64,000 nt of DNA from Chitinophaga sp. Ak27 (GCF_012726295.1 NZ_JABAOB010000008.1:329872-393871), one strand, 5' to 3'. Shown: positions 43,964 to 53,834, counted from the stretch's first letter. Numbers and translations: made by a program. Notes: a model not told the origin generated them from the sequence alone.

Positions 43964-44839
43964 ATGTCAAACGCGATTGTATGTTTTGGAGAGATGTTAT
44001 GGGATATTCTTCCGGAGAAGGAATTGCCGGGTGGGGCACTGATGAATGTGGCTTATCACCTGCAACGTTTAGGCGAAACCGTTTCCCTCGTGTCGCGGGT
44101 AGGAAAGGATGCCAGGGGACAGGGATTGCTGGATATGCTGCAGGGATACGGGCTCGATACTCAATATGTACAACAAGATGAAAAGCAGGAGACCGGTAAG
44201 GTATATGCTGATATGAGCAATCCTCATGAGGTGCATTACGATATCGTATACCCGGCGGCGTGGGATTTTATTCAATGGGAGCCGCCGTTGGCTGCGTTGT
44301 TGCACCGGCCGGATACCCGCTACCTGGTATTTGGGAGCCTTTGTTCCCGCGACGTGGTATCGCGCCACACGCTGGAACAGGCTTTGAAGGAAGCGGTGGT
44401 TAAGGTATTGGACATTAACCTGCGGGAGCCGCATTATACCCGGGGGCATGTAGAATGGCTGTTGGAGCAGTGCCACGTATTGAAGCTGAACCTTACAGAG
44501 CTGGAGCTGATCAGCAGCTGGTATCACCCTTATGAAGATAAGGAACAGGCGGTACGGCTGCTATCGGCGCGGTTTAGCATCCATACTATTGTGGTAACGA
44601 TGGGAGCAGATGGGGCTTTATTATGGATGGATAATACCGCGTACGTAGAACCGGGAATACCGGTAAAGGTGGTAGATACAATTGGCAGTGGCGATGCTTT
44701 CCTGGCGGGATTTCTGCACAGCGTCATCCGCAATCGGCCAGCCCGGGAATGCCTGGTGTTTGCCAACGCGCTGGGCGCTTTGGTGGCTTCTTTTGCCGGG
44801 GGCTGTCCCGATTATGATCCCGGTACAATATTGCGATAA
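43964..44839 (+). CDS. PfkB-family carbohydrate kinase (fructokinase-like)
   Basis: The 291-residue kinase phosphorylates a sugar with ATP. N-terminal CFGEMLWDILPEKELPGGA is close to bacterial fructokinases, and the C-terminal PfkB signature DTIGSGDAFLAGF gives catalytic base D244. I chose ATG 43964 over an upstream GTG at 43910, because family similarity starts at MSNAIVCFGE. It is a single gene ended by a 15-bp hairpin. Fructose is the likeliest substrate but other hexoses are possible. Confidence 0.88.
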   Translation: MSNAIVCFGEMLWDILPEKELPGGALMNVAYHLQRLGETVSLVSRVGKDARGQGLLDMLQGYGLDTQYVQQDEKQETGKVYADMSNPHEVHYDIVYPAAWDFIQWEPPLAALLHRPDTRYLVFGSLCSRDVVSRHTLEQALKEAVVKVLDINLREPHYTRGHVEWLLEQCHVLKLNLTELELISSWYHPYEDKEQAVRLLSARFSIHTIVVTMGADGALLWMDNTAYVEPGIPVKVVDTIGSGDAFLAGFLHSVIRNRPARECLVFANALGALVASFAGGCPDYDPGTILR

Positions 44840-44872
44840 TTATCAACGGCCCCTCCAGGGGCCGTTGATAAT
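44839..44872. terminator. hairpin terminator between pfkB and the DUF1579 gene
   Basis: A perfect 15-bp stem, ATTATCAACGGCCCC at 44839-44853 with its complement at 44858-44872, closes a TCCA loop. It sits between convergent genes. A strong T-tract is missing, so a two-way hairpin stop is inferred. Confidence 0.65.
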
Positions 44873-44882
44873 AACAGGATCA

Positions 44883-45452
44883 TTATTTCCGTGTGAAGAC
44901 AATTTCCATTTCTTTTACTTCCTGCCCATCGCTCATGCGGTACATTTCCATTGTATGATGGTCATTGTCCTGCCACTTCTCCACCTGGCGAAGCTTCACA
45001 TGTTTACCGGTGATGGGGTCGTCCATTTCCCCGGTTAATTCAAGGGCTTTGAGGTCATCGTTCCATTTACCTTCCATGTTCATGATACCGGTGCCCATAT
45101 TGTCAATCCAGGTACTGACATATGTTTTCCGGGCATTGTCATAAGCCATAATGCCAAGGCCTTCGAACGGCATGCCCATCATATCGCCGTTGTATTTGCT
45201 TTGGCAATACCTGCCTCCCATGATCATTTTATTAACGCAGCTACCGAATGATTTTTTAGGCGGGTCGCCTGGCTTTTCCCAGAAGCTGGCTTCGGTGGTC
45301 CATTCACCATCTGCCAGCGCCATGTGCTGGTGTTCCGGGCCGGGTGTCATGTAAGACATCCATGCTTTCATCATAGCGGCAGAGTCCTGCTGCGCAAAGG
45401 CATTGAAAGCCGTTAACAGGCATAAGACTGCTAAAAAGTAGATTGTTTTCAT
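44883..45452 (-). CDS. exported DUF1579-family protein
   Basis: The 189-residue protein has a signal peptide (about 1-21, NAFAQQ). The start MKTIYFLAVLC is preferred over a Met three codons upstream because it gives a normal signal peptide. The mature part matches the DUF1579 pattern: MALADGEWTTEASFWEKPG, MIMGGRYCQSKYNG, and a beta-barrel, lipocalin-like strand pattern to the end (KEMEIVFTRK). It may bind a small hydrophobic ligand, but no function is established. Single gene, convergent with pfkB. Confidence 0.8.
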   Translation of the reverse strand: MKTIYFLAVLCLLTAFNAFAQQDSAAMMKAWMSYMTPGPEHQHMALADGEWTTEASFWEKPGDPPKKSFGSCVNKMIMGGRYCQSKYNGDMMGMPFEGLGIMAYDNARKTYVSTWIDNMGTGIMNMEGKWNDDLKALELTGEMDDPITGKHVKLRQVEKWQDNDHHTMEMYRMSDGQEVKEMEIVFTRK

Positions 45453-45552
45453 GATGTACAATGGTTTAGAGGTTGTTGAAATCGGGGTATAGAATTACAG
45501 GAAAACAAGATAAGTTATTTGTGGTTCATAGCCATGGTATGCGTGTTGCACC

Positions 45553-45581
45553 TTGCAATTATCAGGGATTCCCTACCTTTG
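45553..45581 (+). promoter_or_regulatory. consensus promoter of the GAF-protein gene
   Basis: TTG (45553-45555), an 18-bp spacer and TACCTTTG (45574-45581) match the Bacteroidota promoter. It places the transcript start near 45587, so the GAF gene must start after that point, at ATG 45604. Confidence 0.6.
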
Positions 45582-45603
45582 GAAGCGAAAGAATGATCCC
45601 ATT

Positions 45604-47949
45604 ATGCAAACCATCATACTGGATGTGTCCGCAAACAAGGCGCAACCGTTGACGATCGATGCTGCCATCTCCTTTGAACCGTTTGTTGCCTACCTTAAAA
45701 AGAGGGTAGCAGAAGAACATACTGTAAAGGCGATGATATACCAGGAAACCCTGCAACAGTTGCTATCTTCAGATGTAAGTCAACGGGACATCCCCCTGGC
45801 GGAAATCATCCGTTATGGCCCTTTGCTGGAATATATCTACGCCTGCCTGTCGCCCGCCATGAGAGGGGAGCAGGACCTGGTATGGGGGCTCAGCTTCCCC
45901 TTTCAGCCCATCACTTTTTATGGCACCGATCTGATATATGAATTGATGGACAGCAAAGGCCATGATCATCAGTATGAAGTAGAGCGCTCTCCGGCCGAGT
46001 ACCATATGGAAAGGTTACGGCAGGTATATGTTTTCATCTTACAGCGACTCTATAATTTCCAGGCGCCGGTGAGAACAGATTTATATCACGCAGGCATTAA
46101 CAAGGCAACCGGTTTGCTGCAATATTATGCCGTACATATTAACACCGATTTTATGACGGTAACGGCTAAAGAGCCATTGCCGGAGATCGATTTTGTACAG
46201 TTATATACCAGCATGAGTGAAGGAGGCGGGTTTGAAGTACTGCAACAGTTGTTGCCACTGGACATGTTCCGCTTTCGTGGTTTTTGCGTCATTACGGTTA
46301 CAGATATCACCGCACAAAAGGCCGTGGAAAACATCCGCCAGGTGCGGCTTTCCCGAACGGCTCTAACGGGAGAGAAAAGCTATCAGCAGGTGATCCAATC
46401 GTTGAAGTCATTGTTGCGTAATAGTAAAATTGAATTTGACCTGTTTCCTTTCCTGCGGGTAAATGATGAGCCGGTATATGGTTTTGAAAAAGGAGGCACC
46501 GGCATTTTATTCCAGGTATGGGGCGAAGACCGGCTGCCGGCGGAAGAATTCCGCCGGCAGGTAAAAGGCTTTTCCGCGAAGCCTGTTTTTTATTTCTCCT
46601 CCGATATTTTCCTGGAAACCCGTAAAGAATATGCCTTCCTGGAACATTTCCGTAAACTGGGGGTAAAGTCGCTAGCGCTGATGCCGCTGTACCACGTGCA
46701 AGAACTGGTAGGCGTACTGGCGGTACATACCTGGGGAGAAGAAACTTTTGGAGACAGATCCCTCGCGCTGCTGGAACCTGCCATAGCAGCTTTAGCGCAG
46801 CTATTGCAGGTTTATATCGATGAGTTTAACCTGGAGATAGAAAAGGTGATCAAGGAAAAATTTACTTCCATACAGCCTGCTGTACAATGGAAGTTTAATG
46901 AAGCCGCCTGGCAATACCTTTACCAGGTAAAAAGAAACCAGCCGGCGGTTATTCAGCCCATCCTGTTTAAAGAAGTGTATCCGTTGTATGGCGCCATTGA
47001 TATACGTAACTCAACAGTGGAAAGGAATAAGGCGATTATTGCCGACCTGGACGGGCATCTGAGCCTGCTGGCCTCCACCCTCGATATTTTACGCGGTCAA
47101 CATGAGGATGATCTCCTCAAGGAAATGATTTTTCACTGTCTGCAATGGCAGCAGGCATTGGTACAGCAGCAGCTGAGCCCCTCCGATGAAAATGAGTTGA
47201 ACCGCTTCCTGGAAGTAACCGCGGTGGAATACCTGCGGCACGTAGCGGAACAGTATCCGGAGCAACGGGAAAACATCGAGGTGTGCATAGATAACCTTAG
47301 CAGCGATAACAATAAAGACGCGCTGGAAAAATCTATGCGCATGATCAATCAAACGGTGAACGGATATTTTGAGTCGGAGAAATCCAGGCTCCAGGAATCT
47401 TATCCCTGTTACTTTGAAAAATTCAGAACGGATGGGGTGGAGTATGACATTTATATCGGTCAAACAATTGCGCCGAATCGCCCCTTCAATCACCTGCATC
47501 TCAAGCATATCCGTCTATGGCAGCTTTCGTCTATGGTAGCGGTGGCCAGGCTTACACATAAGTTGCTCACGCAGATGCCCAAATCTTTGTATACTACCCA
47601 ACTGATCTTTGTACACACGCATCCCATCGATATCGGTTTCCGGGCAGACGAGCGGAAATTTGATGTAGAAGGGGCATACAATATCCGTTACCAGATGATC
47701 AAGAAGCGGATCGATAAAGTGCATATCCGGGATACAGAAGAACGGTTAACACAACCGGGAAAGATTGCGTTGATTTATTCTGATCCCAAAGACCTGGAAG
47801 ATTACCTTCCGTTTATCCGTTACCTCCAGGAATCGGGAGAGCTGAAGAAGGAGCTGGAAGAGCTGGAACTGGAAGAGTTACAGGGATTGAACGGGTTAAA
47901 AGCTATCCGGGTAGAAGTCGTATTTCCGGAGGCCATTCATCAAGCGTAG
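45604..47949 (+). CDS. large GAF-domain protein of unknown role, coupled to an FAD oxidoreductase
   Basis: The 781-residue protein has no signal peptide. The N-terminal 270 residues are an unassigned helical domain. A GAF-like ligand-binding domain follows (about 285-405, with KLGVKSLALMPLYHVQELVGVLAVHTWG). The C-terminal half is helical, with the region FDVEGAYNIRYQMIKKRIDK and an acidic Leu/Glu-rich coiled stretch near 745-765. No kinase, HTH or cyclase motif is visible. The start ATG 45604 is set by the promoter just upstream. The stop is only 5 bp before the FAD oxidoreductase gene, so the two form an operon, and the GAF protein may sense a ligand or redox state linked to it (inference). 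Confidence 0.75.
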   Translation: MQTIILDVSANKAQPLTIDAAISFEPFVAYLKKRVAEEHTVKAMIYQETLQQLLSSDVSQRDIPLAEIIRYGPLLEYIYACLSPAMRGEQDLVWGLSFPFQPITFYGTDLIYELMDSKGHDHQYEVERSPAEYHMERLRQVYVFILQRLYNFQAPVRTDLYHAGINKATGLLQYYAVHINTDFMTVTAKEPLPEIDFVQLYTSMSEGGGFEVLQQLLPLDMFRFRGFCVITVTDITAQKAVENIRQVRLSRTALTGEKSYQQVIQSLKSLLRNSKIEFDLFPFLRVNDEPVYGFEKGGTGILFQVWGEDRLPAEEFRRQVKGFSAKPVFYFSSDIFLETRKEYAFLEHFRKLGVKSLALMPLYHVQELVGVLAVHTWGEETFGDRSLALLEPAIAALAQLLQVYIDEFNLEIEKVIKEKFTSIQPAVQWKFNEAAWQYLYQVKRNQPAVIQPILFKEVYPLYGAIDIRNSTVERNKAIIADLDGHLSLLASTLDILRGQHEDDLLKEMIFHCLQWQQALVQQQLSPSDENELNRFLEVTAVEYLRHVAEQYPEQRENIEVCIDNLSSDNNKDALEKSMRMINQTVNGYFESEKSRLQESYPCYFEKFRTDGVEYDIYIGQTIAPNRPFNHLHLKHIRLWQLSSMVAVARLTHKLLTQMPKSLYTTQLIFVHTHPIDIGFRADERKFDVEGAYNIRYQMIKKRIDKVHIRDTEERLTQPGKIALIYSDPKDLEDYLPFIRYLQESGELKKELEELELEELQGLNGLKAIRVEVVFPEAIHQA

Positions 47950-47954
47950 CAGGT

Positions 47955-49373
47955 ATGGAGAAGAAAGATTACGATGCCATTGTAGTAGGTTCCGGGCCTA
48001 ATGGCCTGTGTGCCGCCATCAGGCTGCAACAACAGGGGCTGTCGGTATTGCTGCTCGAATCGCGGGATACTATTGGTGGTGGTATGCGTACGCAGGAACT
48101 TACCTTACCGGGCTTCTTACATGATGTATGTGCAGCGGTACATCCTATGGCATTGGGTTCTCCCTACCTGTCGCAGTTGCCGCTGGCAAAATACGGACTG
48201 GAATTTATCCATTCGCCGCTGGTGATGGCACACCCATTTGATGATGGCACGGCGGCGGTCCTGTCGCGCTCCCTCGATGAAACAGCCGATTCGCTGGGGA
48301 TTGATGGCGCCGCCTATCGCAACCTGGTAGCACCGGTGACAGCGCATTGGGAAGAGATAGCCGGGGATAGCCTGGGCCCATTATCCTTTCCAAATCATCC
48401 TTTGATCATGGCTCGATTTGGTGTAAACGCCCTGCGATCGGCGGCTGCCATTGCCCGGCGATTTGTAACACCAGCGGCCAAAGGTTTATGGGCCGGTATC
48501 GCCGGCCATAGTATTCAACCGCTTACCAATGTCGCCACCGCCGCAGTAGGTATGGTACTAGCAGCAGCAGGGCATCGCCATGGATGGCCCATTCCGAGGG
48601 GCGGTTCGCGGTCTATCGGCAATGCGCTCCTGCATCATTTCGAATCGCTGGGTGGCGAAATTCAAACAAGCGTACACGTTAGTTCGCTGGCCCAGCTGCC
48701 CTCGCATCATGCCGTACTGTTTGACCTTACGCCTAAACAATTATTACAGATTGCAGGCAACCAGTTTACGCCGTATTACCGGCAGCAGCTGCAACGTTAT
48801 CGTTATGGCCCCGGTGCATTTAAAGTGGACTGGGCGCTAAGCGGACCAATCCCATTTAAGGCGGAGGCCTGCCGGAAAGCGGTGACCGTACACCTGGGCG
48901 GCACCTATGCTGAAATTGCCTTGTCGGAGCAACGGGCTTACCGTGGGGAATACAATGAAGCGCCTTTTGTATTGCTGGCACAGCAAAGTTTGTTTGACCG
49001 GCGGGCCCCGGCAGGTCAGCATACTGCATGGGGATATTGTCACGTACCCAACGGAGCTACCACCGATATGACAGACGCCATAGAAAAACAGGTAGAACGG
49101 TTTGCCCCGGGTTTCCGTGATTTGATACTGGCGCGGCATACTTTTACTGCGCAACAGCTGGAAAGCTATAACCCTAACTACGTAGGCGGCGACATTAACG
49201 GAGGTATCCTGGATATACGGCAACTATATACCCGCCCGGCCCTGCGATGGTCGCCCTATCGTACTGCTGCGAAAGGGATTTATATCTGTTCTTCTGCTAC
49301 GCCTCCCGGCGGCGGTGTGCATGGCATGTGCGGTTATCACGCAGCCAATACTGTATTAAAAGACCTTTTTTAG
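47955..49373 (+). CDS. FAD/NAD(P)-dependent oxidoreductase, phytoene-dehydrogenase/PYROXD2-like
   Basis: The 472-residue flavoprotein begins with the FAD dinucleotide motif GSGPNGLCAAIRL (about 12-24) and the second GG motif RDTIGGGMRTQELTLPGF. The C-terminal motif KGIYICSSATPPGGGVHGMCG is typical of the phytoene desaturase/amine-oxidase-like family. It could oxidise or isomerise a carotenoid, retinoid-like or other hydrophobic polyene. No carotenoid genes lie nearby, so the PYROXD2-like subgroup with unknown substrate is the safer call. It is co-transcribed with the GAF-domain gene. Confidence 0.85.
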   Translation: MEKKDYDAIVVGSGPNGLCAAIRLQQQGLSVLLLESRDTIGGGMRTQELTLPGFLHDVCAAVHPMALGSPYLSQLPLAKYGLEFIHSPLVMAHPFDDGTAAVLSRSLDETADSLGIDGAAYRNLVAPVTAHWEEIAGDSLGPLSFPNHPLIMARFGVNALRSAAAIARRFVTPAAKGLWAGIAGHSIQPLTNVATAAVGMVLAAAGHRHGWPIPRGGSRSIGNALLHHFESLGGEIQTSVHVSSLAQLPSHHAVLFDLTPKQLLQIAGNQFTPYYRQQLQRYRYGPGAFKVDWALSGPIPFKAEACRKAVTVHLGGTYAEIALSEQRAYRGEYNEAPFVLLAQQSLFDRRAPAGQHTAWGYCHVPNGATTDMTDAIEKQVERFAPGFRDLILARHTFTAQQLESYNPNYVGGDINGGILDIRQLYTRPALRWSPYRTAAKGIYICSSATPPGGGVHGMCGYHAANTVLKDLF

Positions 49374-49608
49374 TCCACTCCGTATAGCCGTTGGAGATAG
49401 TGCCAGTTCACTTTTTTTTCTTCTTCAGCCGCGCTATTTTTTGTAACCTGGAAAGGTATGAAATGCCTAAGCCCCATTACCTGGCTGGAGAAAGAAACTA
49501 TTTGGCAATAATGGCAGGCTTTTAATCACTCCCCTTTTTATTTTGTTTTTCGGGAATTACATATTATCTTAAAGCATTCCGATTTCCACATTAAATCCAT
49601 CCATCGTT

Positions 49609-50469
49609 ATGAAAATAAGGCTGCTACTGCTCTTTTCCCTGTTTTTAAACCCGTTTTTGCAATCGAATGCACAAACACTTCCGGCCATCGGTATCTGCTC
49701 GTCTTATACCAACGACAGCCTGGCGGCAGCCAACGGCTTTACCTTCCTGGAAGAAGCCGTCCGCAAGGTACTTTCTCCTGCCCTGAGCGAGGGCCAATTC
49801 AACGAACAGCTGCAGGCCATCCGCCGTAGCCGCTGTAAAATTGAAAGCTGTAATGTATTCATCCCGGGGAACATCCGGCTTACGGGCGACTCAGTAGATG
49901 AGCGCAAGGTATTGGAGTATGTAGATGCTGTTATGCGCCGCGCTAAAATAGCGGGAATAAAACTCATTGTATTGGGAAGTGGTGAAGCCCGCAAAATACC
50001 CGATGGCGCCGACCGCAAAAAAGTAGTGCGGGAGTTTATAGGATTATGCCGCAAAATGGCTGTTGTTGCCGCAAAATATGATGTAGTCATTGCTATGGAA
50101 AACCTGAATACTTCTGAAACTAATTTTGTCAACACCGTAGCAGAGGGCAACGATATTGTACGCGCGATTGGTCATCCTAACTTCCGGCTTACGGCAGATA
50201 TTTATCATATGCTGCGGGAACACGAATCGCCGGAGAGTATCGAAAAAGCAAAGGGCATACTGGTACATTGCCATATTGCAGAGCGGGAAAAGAGAACTCC
50301 GCCGGGACTGGCCGGCGACGATTTCCGTCCCTACCTCGCAGCCCTGCATAAGATTGGCTTCAACGGGCATATCATGATGGAATGCCGTTGGGAGGACCCT
50401 GCTAAGCAGTATAAGCCTGCCTACGAATATTTACATCAGCAACTCAATGAAGCCTGGACCACTCAATAA
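49609..50469 (+). CDS. exported sugar phosphate isomerase/epimerase-like TIM-barrel protein
   Basis: The 286-residue protein has a signal peptide (about 1-22, SNAQT) and an AP-endonuclease-2/xylose-isomerase-type TIM barrel. Candidate metal ligands lie in VIAMENLN (Glu), LTADIYHMLRE (Asp, His), VHCHIAE (His) and HIMMECRW (Glu). It probably isomerises or epimerises a sugar or cyclitol in the periplasm. The 235-bp spacer before it holds a promoter-like TTG, 19 bp, TATCTTAA (about 49544-49573). The Gfo/Idh gene follows after 19 bp, a pairing often seen for oxidative sugar or inositol conversion. Confidence 0.85.
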   Translation: MKIRLLLLFSLFLNPFLQSNAQTLPAIGICSSYTNDSLAAANGFTFLEEAVRKVLSPALSEGQFNEQLQAIRRSRCKIESCNVFIPGNIRLTGDSVDERKVLEYVDAVMRRAKIAGIKLIVLGSGEARKIPDGADRKKVVREFIGLCRKMAVVAAKYDVVIAMENLNTSETNFVNTVAEGNDIVRAIGHPNFRLTADIYHMLREHESPESIEKAKGILVHCHIAEREKRTPPGLAGDDFRPYLAALHKIGFNGHIMMECRWEDPAKQYKPAYEYLHQQLNEAWTTQ

Positions 50470-50488
50470 AAACTGAAATCTATCTCAT

Positions 50489-51853
50489 ATGTCTGCATCA
50501 AAAAAAACAAGGCGGGAATTCCTGCAACAATCCTTACTGGCAGGCGCCGGTATTACCCTCAGCGCCATGGGCATGCCTGCCAGCAGCTACGCCCGCATTA
50601 TGGGCGCCAACGATCGTGTTAATGTAGGGCTGGTCGGATTTTCTGACAGGGCCCGGCAGGCGCTGCTGCCCTCTTTTTTTAATAACAACAAAGAACTCAA
50701 CTTCGACCTTATCGCGGTATCTGATATCTGGAACCGCCGCCGGGAAGAAGGAAAAGCTTTCCTGGAGCATAAAACAGGGCATAGTGTGCAAGCCTGTGTG
50801 AATAACGATGAACTATATAAAATCAAAGGGCTGGATGCTGTATTCATCGCCTCGGCCGATTTTCAACATGCTTATCACACCATTGAAGCCGTAAAAAATA
50901 AATGTGATGTATATAGCGAGAAGCCATTTGCTGAAACCATGGAAGAAGCACGTAATGCACTGAAAGCAGTGAAAGAATCCGGTCGCATTATGCAGGTGGG
51001 TACCCAGCGCCGCAGCGGTCCCAGCTATCATGCCGCCGCCGACTTCATCCAGCAGGGTAAGTTCGGGCCTATCACTATGGTGGAAATGACCTGGAATGTA
51101 AATCAGCCCGGCCGCTGGCGCCGCCCGGAACTGGTGAAGTCGATCCGGGAATCGGATACCGACTGGAAACGCTTCCTGGCAGGCCGTCCACATGATACCT
51201 GGGATCCCCGCAAATACCTCGAATTCCGCCTCTTCTGGCCTTATTCTTCTGGTATCTTCGGTCAGTGGATGACGCACCAGATCGATACGGTGCACTGGTT
51301 CAGCGGCCTGAAACATCCCCGCAGCGCAGTCGCCAACGGCGGTATCTACATGTGGAAAGATGGACGCAAAAATGCCGACACCCTCACCGCGGTTTTTGAC
51401 TACGGTCCGGAAAATGATCCCGGCAACGGATTCCAGGTAATGTATAGCAGCCGTTTCCACAATTCCGCCGGCGGCACGAAAGAGATTTATTATTCCAACG
51501 GTGGTACCATCGATATGTCTACCAACAAAATCAGCCCTACCGGCGGACTCACGGAAAAAGAAGCGCAGGAAATGGGGTTGCACGCCAACCTGCTGCCTAA
51601 CATTACGCTGAGCAACGAAGAAGCTGCCACTACCAGTGCCAACACCGGAGGCGATTCGCTCACCAATGCCCATGTACGCAACTGGATGACGTGTGTACGT
51701 GAACGTAAGCAACCCAATGCACCCATCGAAGCAGCTTACTCGCATTCTATTGCCCTGATCATGGGCAACGCCGCCTATCGCACCGGCATGAAAGCTACCT
51801 TCGATGAAGCTACCCAGGAAGTAATGGTAGGCGGTAAAGTATTTACACTCTAA
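50489..51853 (+). CDS. Tat-exported Gfo/Idh/MocA-family oxidoreductase
   Basis: The 454-residue NAD(P)-dependent oxidoreductase has a twin-arginine signal, R8-R9 in KKTRREFLQQSLLAGAG, so it should be exported folded with its cofactor. The Rossmann part has NVGLVGFSDRARQALL, and the conserved lysine is K145 in SEKPFAE. The C-terminal alpha/beta domain carries IFGQWMTHQIDTVHWF. Related secreted enzymes oxidise or deglycosylate sugars with tightly bound NAD(P), but the substrate is unknown. It works with the preceding isomerase by context. Its end overlaps the convergent permease gene by 11 bp. Confidence 0.9.
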   Translation: MSASKKTRREFLQQSLLAGAGITLSAMGMPASSYARIMGANDRVNVGLVGFSDRARQALLPSFFNNNKELNFDLIAVSDIWNRRREEGKAFLEHKTGHSVQACVNNDELYKIKGLDAVFIASADFQHAYHTIEAVKNKCDVYSEKPFAETMEEARNALKAVKESGRIMQVGTQRRSGPSYHAAADFIQQGKFGPITMVEMTWNVNQPGRWRRPELVKSIRESDTDWKRFLAGRPHDTWDPRKYLEFRLFWPYSSGIFGQWMTHQIDTVHWFSGLKHPRSAVANGGIYMWKDGRKNADTLTAVFDYGPENDPGNGFQVMYSSRFHNSAGGTKEIYYSNGGTIDMSTNKISPTGGLTEKEAQEMGLHANLLPNITLSNEEAATTSANTGGDSLTNAHVRNWMTCVRERKQPNAPIEAAYSHSIALIMGNAAYRTGMKATFDEATQEVMVGGKVFTL

Positions 51854-52628
51854 ACTGGCCCCTCCGGGCATGTAACATACATCCTCCCGGCAGCAACAGC
51901 ACTACGCCGCACACGGCAATGATAAAGGCGGTTGCTGTCGGGTAATAAAAATGCCTGGTAGGAATACCTACGGCAAACAAGATACGGGGATATACATACG
52001 GATCGTAAGGCGCCAGGCCTAATAAACGAACTACTGGTCCTGCTGCCAATACTGCCAGTCCTAGCATCACCGGGATCATATAGTTCCTGAAATGCATACT
52101 CAGCCAATATTGCAGCGCACATAAGGAAAGCGTACCCACATATACCCGTCCGCAACGCACTAGCATGGTTTCCCAGGGAATGTTCTGCACATATAATGGA
52201 TACGCCGGAATCACTGCATGTAATACCAGCCCCTCCGCTACAACAAACAGGATGAACAACAGGAAATAAATAACCAGGTAATACTGGGCTACTATAAACT
52301 TGCTCAGGTAAATATCTGTATAACTGCGAGGTAAGCTGTACAACTGCTTCCAGGCATGATGCCGCGTTTCTATAGCCGCCAGGAAGGCAAACAGCAATAG
52401 GCAATATACCGGTATCATGGCCATGGACGCTGTATCGAGGTTCATCATAAACAATAGATCCCACGGCCCCCTTTTCATCATCGGGATAAAGGTTTCCGGA
52501 TGTTCTTCCATGCCTACAAAGTGCAGTACAGGTAGCAAACCAGCTACCAGCAACGTTAACCAGGTAATATGACTTCGGCGGCATTTCAGCCATTCCGCCG
52601 TAATATGCCATAAAAGCGTACGATTCAT
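51843..52628 (-). CDS. ABC-2 type transporter permease
   Basis: The 261-residue membrane protein has about six helices (around 20-37, 65-87, 110-140, 155-180, 185-205, 225-245). The N-terminal MNRTLLWHITAEWLKCRRSH followed by a helix and the segment ETRHHAWKQLYSLP match the ABC-2 permeases of the lantibiotic-immunity (LanE/LanG-like) type. A second long frame over the same DNA is a shadow. It is divergent from the LytS-like kinase, and the ABC ATPase lies beyond that two-component system; together they are likely one exporter unit. Confidence 0.85.
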   Translation of the reverse strand: MNRTLLWHITAEWLKCRRSHITWLTLLVAGLLPVLHFVGMEEHPETFIPMMKRGPWDLLFMMNLDTASMAMIPVYCLLLFAFLAAIETRHHAWKQLYSLPRSYTDIYLSKFIVAQYYLVIYFLLFILFVVAEGLVLHAVIPAYPLYVQNIPWETMLVRCGRVYVGTLSLCALQYWLSMHFRNYMIPVMLGLAVLAAGPVVRLLGLAPYDPYVYPRILFAVGIPTRHFYYPTATAFIIAVCGVVLLLPGGCMLHARRGQFRV

Positions 52629-52831
52629 ATTATTGTTTTAAATTCATCAACGAAACTCAGCGAAATACATCCCCCTACAAAATGAATTCAATCAAATGCC
52701 CTATTTTTTCCGCTAACAGGCTGGTCTGCAGCGTTATTAGTTGATGGTATAAAACAGGGAGCCGGTATAAGAAAACCGGGTGTTGGTTGAAAATAGCAGC
52801 AGTATGTAAGGGAGATATTTACTTTTATTGC

Positions 52832-53833
52832 ATGAACAAGCGGGTACTGATAACTTTGCACATTGCTTTCTGGCTACTGGTGGCTGTTATTGCAGCCCTC
52901 GCCCCAGCACTAGCAAGGAATAACGGCCAATTTTTATCGTACTGGATGGTAGCCTTTTTGTTCTACCTGACTAACTTCTACGCCAATCTTTGTATCATTT
53001 TCCCCCGATGGATGAAAACGCGGCAGCTATGGCCTATGCTGCTCTCCTGGCTGGGATTGATGATCATCGACACCCCCATCATTATTTTTATCAATAGTTT
53101 ATTCGGCGTATACCAGGCCGGAGATTACTGGTATAAAACGGTAAAGTTTTTTTTTCATAGCGGATGGATACTTAGTATGCTTCTTCCCGTTAGTATCGGT
53201 TATCAGTTTGCGCTCGACTGGTTCCGGAACGACCGGCTCCGGCGGCAATTAGAAAATCAGCAGCTGAAAACAGAACTTGCGTTCCTGAAATCCCAGATCA
53301 ATCCCCATTTCTTTTTCAATACACTCAACAGCATTTATATACTCGCTTACCAGCAATCCGATAAAACAGCCGACGCGGTCATGCGCTTGTCGGATATGAT
53401 GCAGTATATGCTGTATGAAAGTAACGGAGAGCAGGTGCCGCTTCACAAGGAAGTAGCCTATATTGAGCAGCTGATTGCCTTGCAGCAGCTACGTATGCTA
53501 TACCCGGATAATCTGCAATTGCATGTGGAAGGAGCGTTGCCGGACATCACGATAGCGCCCCTGTTGCTGATCCCTTTTGTGGAAAACGTATTTAAACATG
53601 CCGCCCTGAATGAGCCCAATGAAAAAGTATCGTTGCAACTACAGGTATCCGACCGGCATTTAACTTTTCATTGCCGCAATAAGATAAACCAGGATCATAA
53701 AGACAGCACGGGAGGCATCGGTTTATCCAATGTGAAACGAAGACTGGGACTATTATATCCTGGTAAACATACCCTGGATATCTCCACAACGCCTACACAC
53801 TATATGGTAACACTAGTATTGACAACTCACTGA
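52832..53833 (+). CDS. LytS-type sensor histidine kinase
   Basis: The 333-residue protein has four predicted N-terminal membrane helices (about 5-25, 37-57, 68-90, 108-128). The His_kinase domain follows, with phosphorylated H159 in QINPHFFFNTLNS, and a C-terminal ATPase domain with PLLLIPFVENVFKHA and GGIGLSNVKRRL. I chose ATG 52832 because the first helix starts directly after it, and a start at 52787 adds an unrelated leader. It pairs with the LytTR regulator whose ATG is 1 bp after its stop. Confidence 0.92.
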   Translation: MNKRVLITLHIAFWLLVAVIAALAPALARNNGQFLSYWMVAFLFYLTNFYANLCIIFPRWMKTRQLWPMLLSWLGLMIIDTPIIIFINSLFGVYQAGDYWYKTVKFFFHSGWILSMLLPVSIGYQFALDWFRNDRLRRQLENQQLKTELAFLKSQINPHFFFNTLNSIYILAYQQSDKTADAVMRLSDMMQYMLYESNGEQVPLHKEVAYIEQLIALQQLRMLYPDNLQLHVEGALPDITIAPLLLIPFVENVFKHAALNEPNEKVSLQLQVSDRHLTFHCRNKINQDHKDSTGGIGLSNVKRRLGLLYPGKHTLDISTTPTHYMVTLVLTTH

Positions 53834-53834
53834 T

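Noticed and set aside
50813..51871. 352-codon minus-strand frame opposite the Gfo/Idh oxidoreductase
   Set aside because: Antisense shadow of a gene with clear catalytic motifs and a Tat signal.
51850..52611. Second long minus-strand frame over the ABC-2 permease
   Set aside because: The other frame gives a clear multi-helix permease; this one is Ser/Arg/Cys-rich without helices or family motifs.
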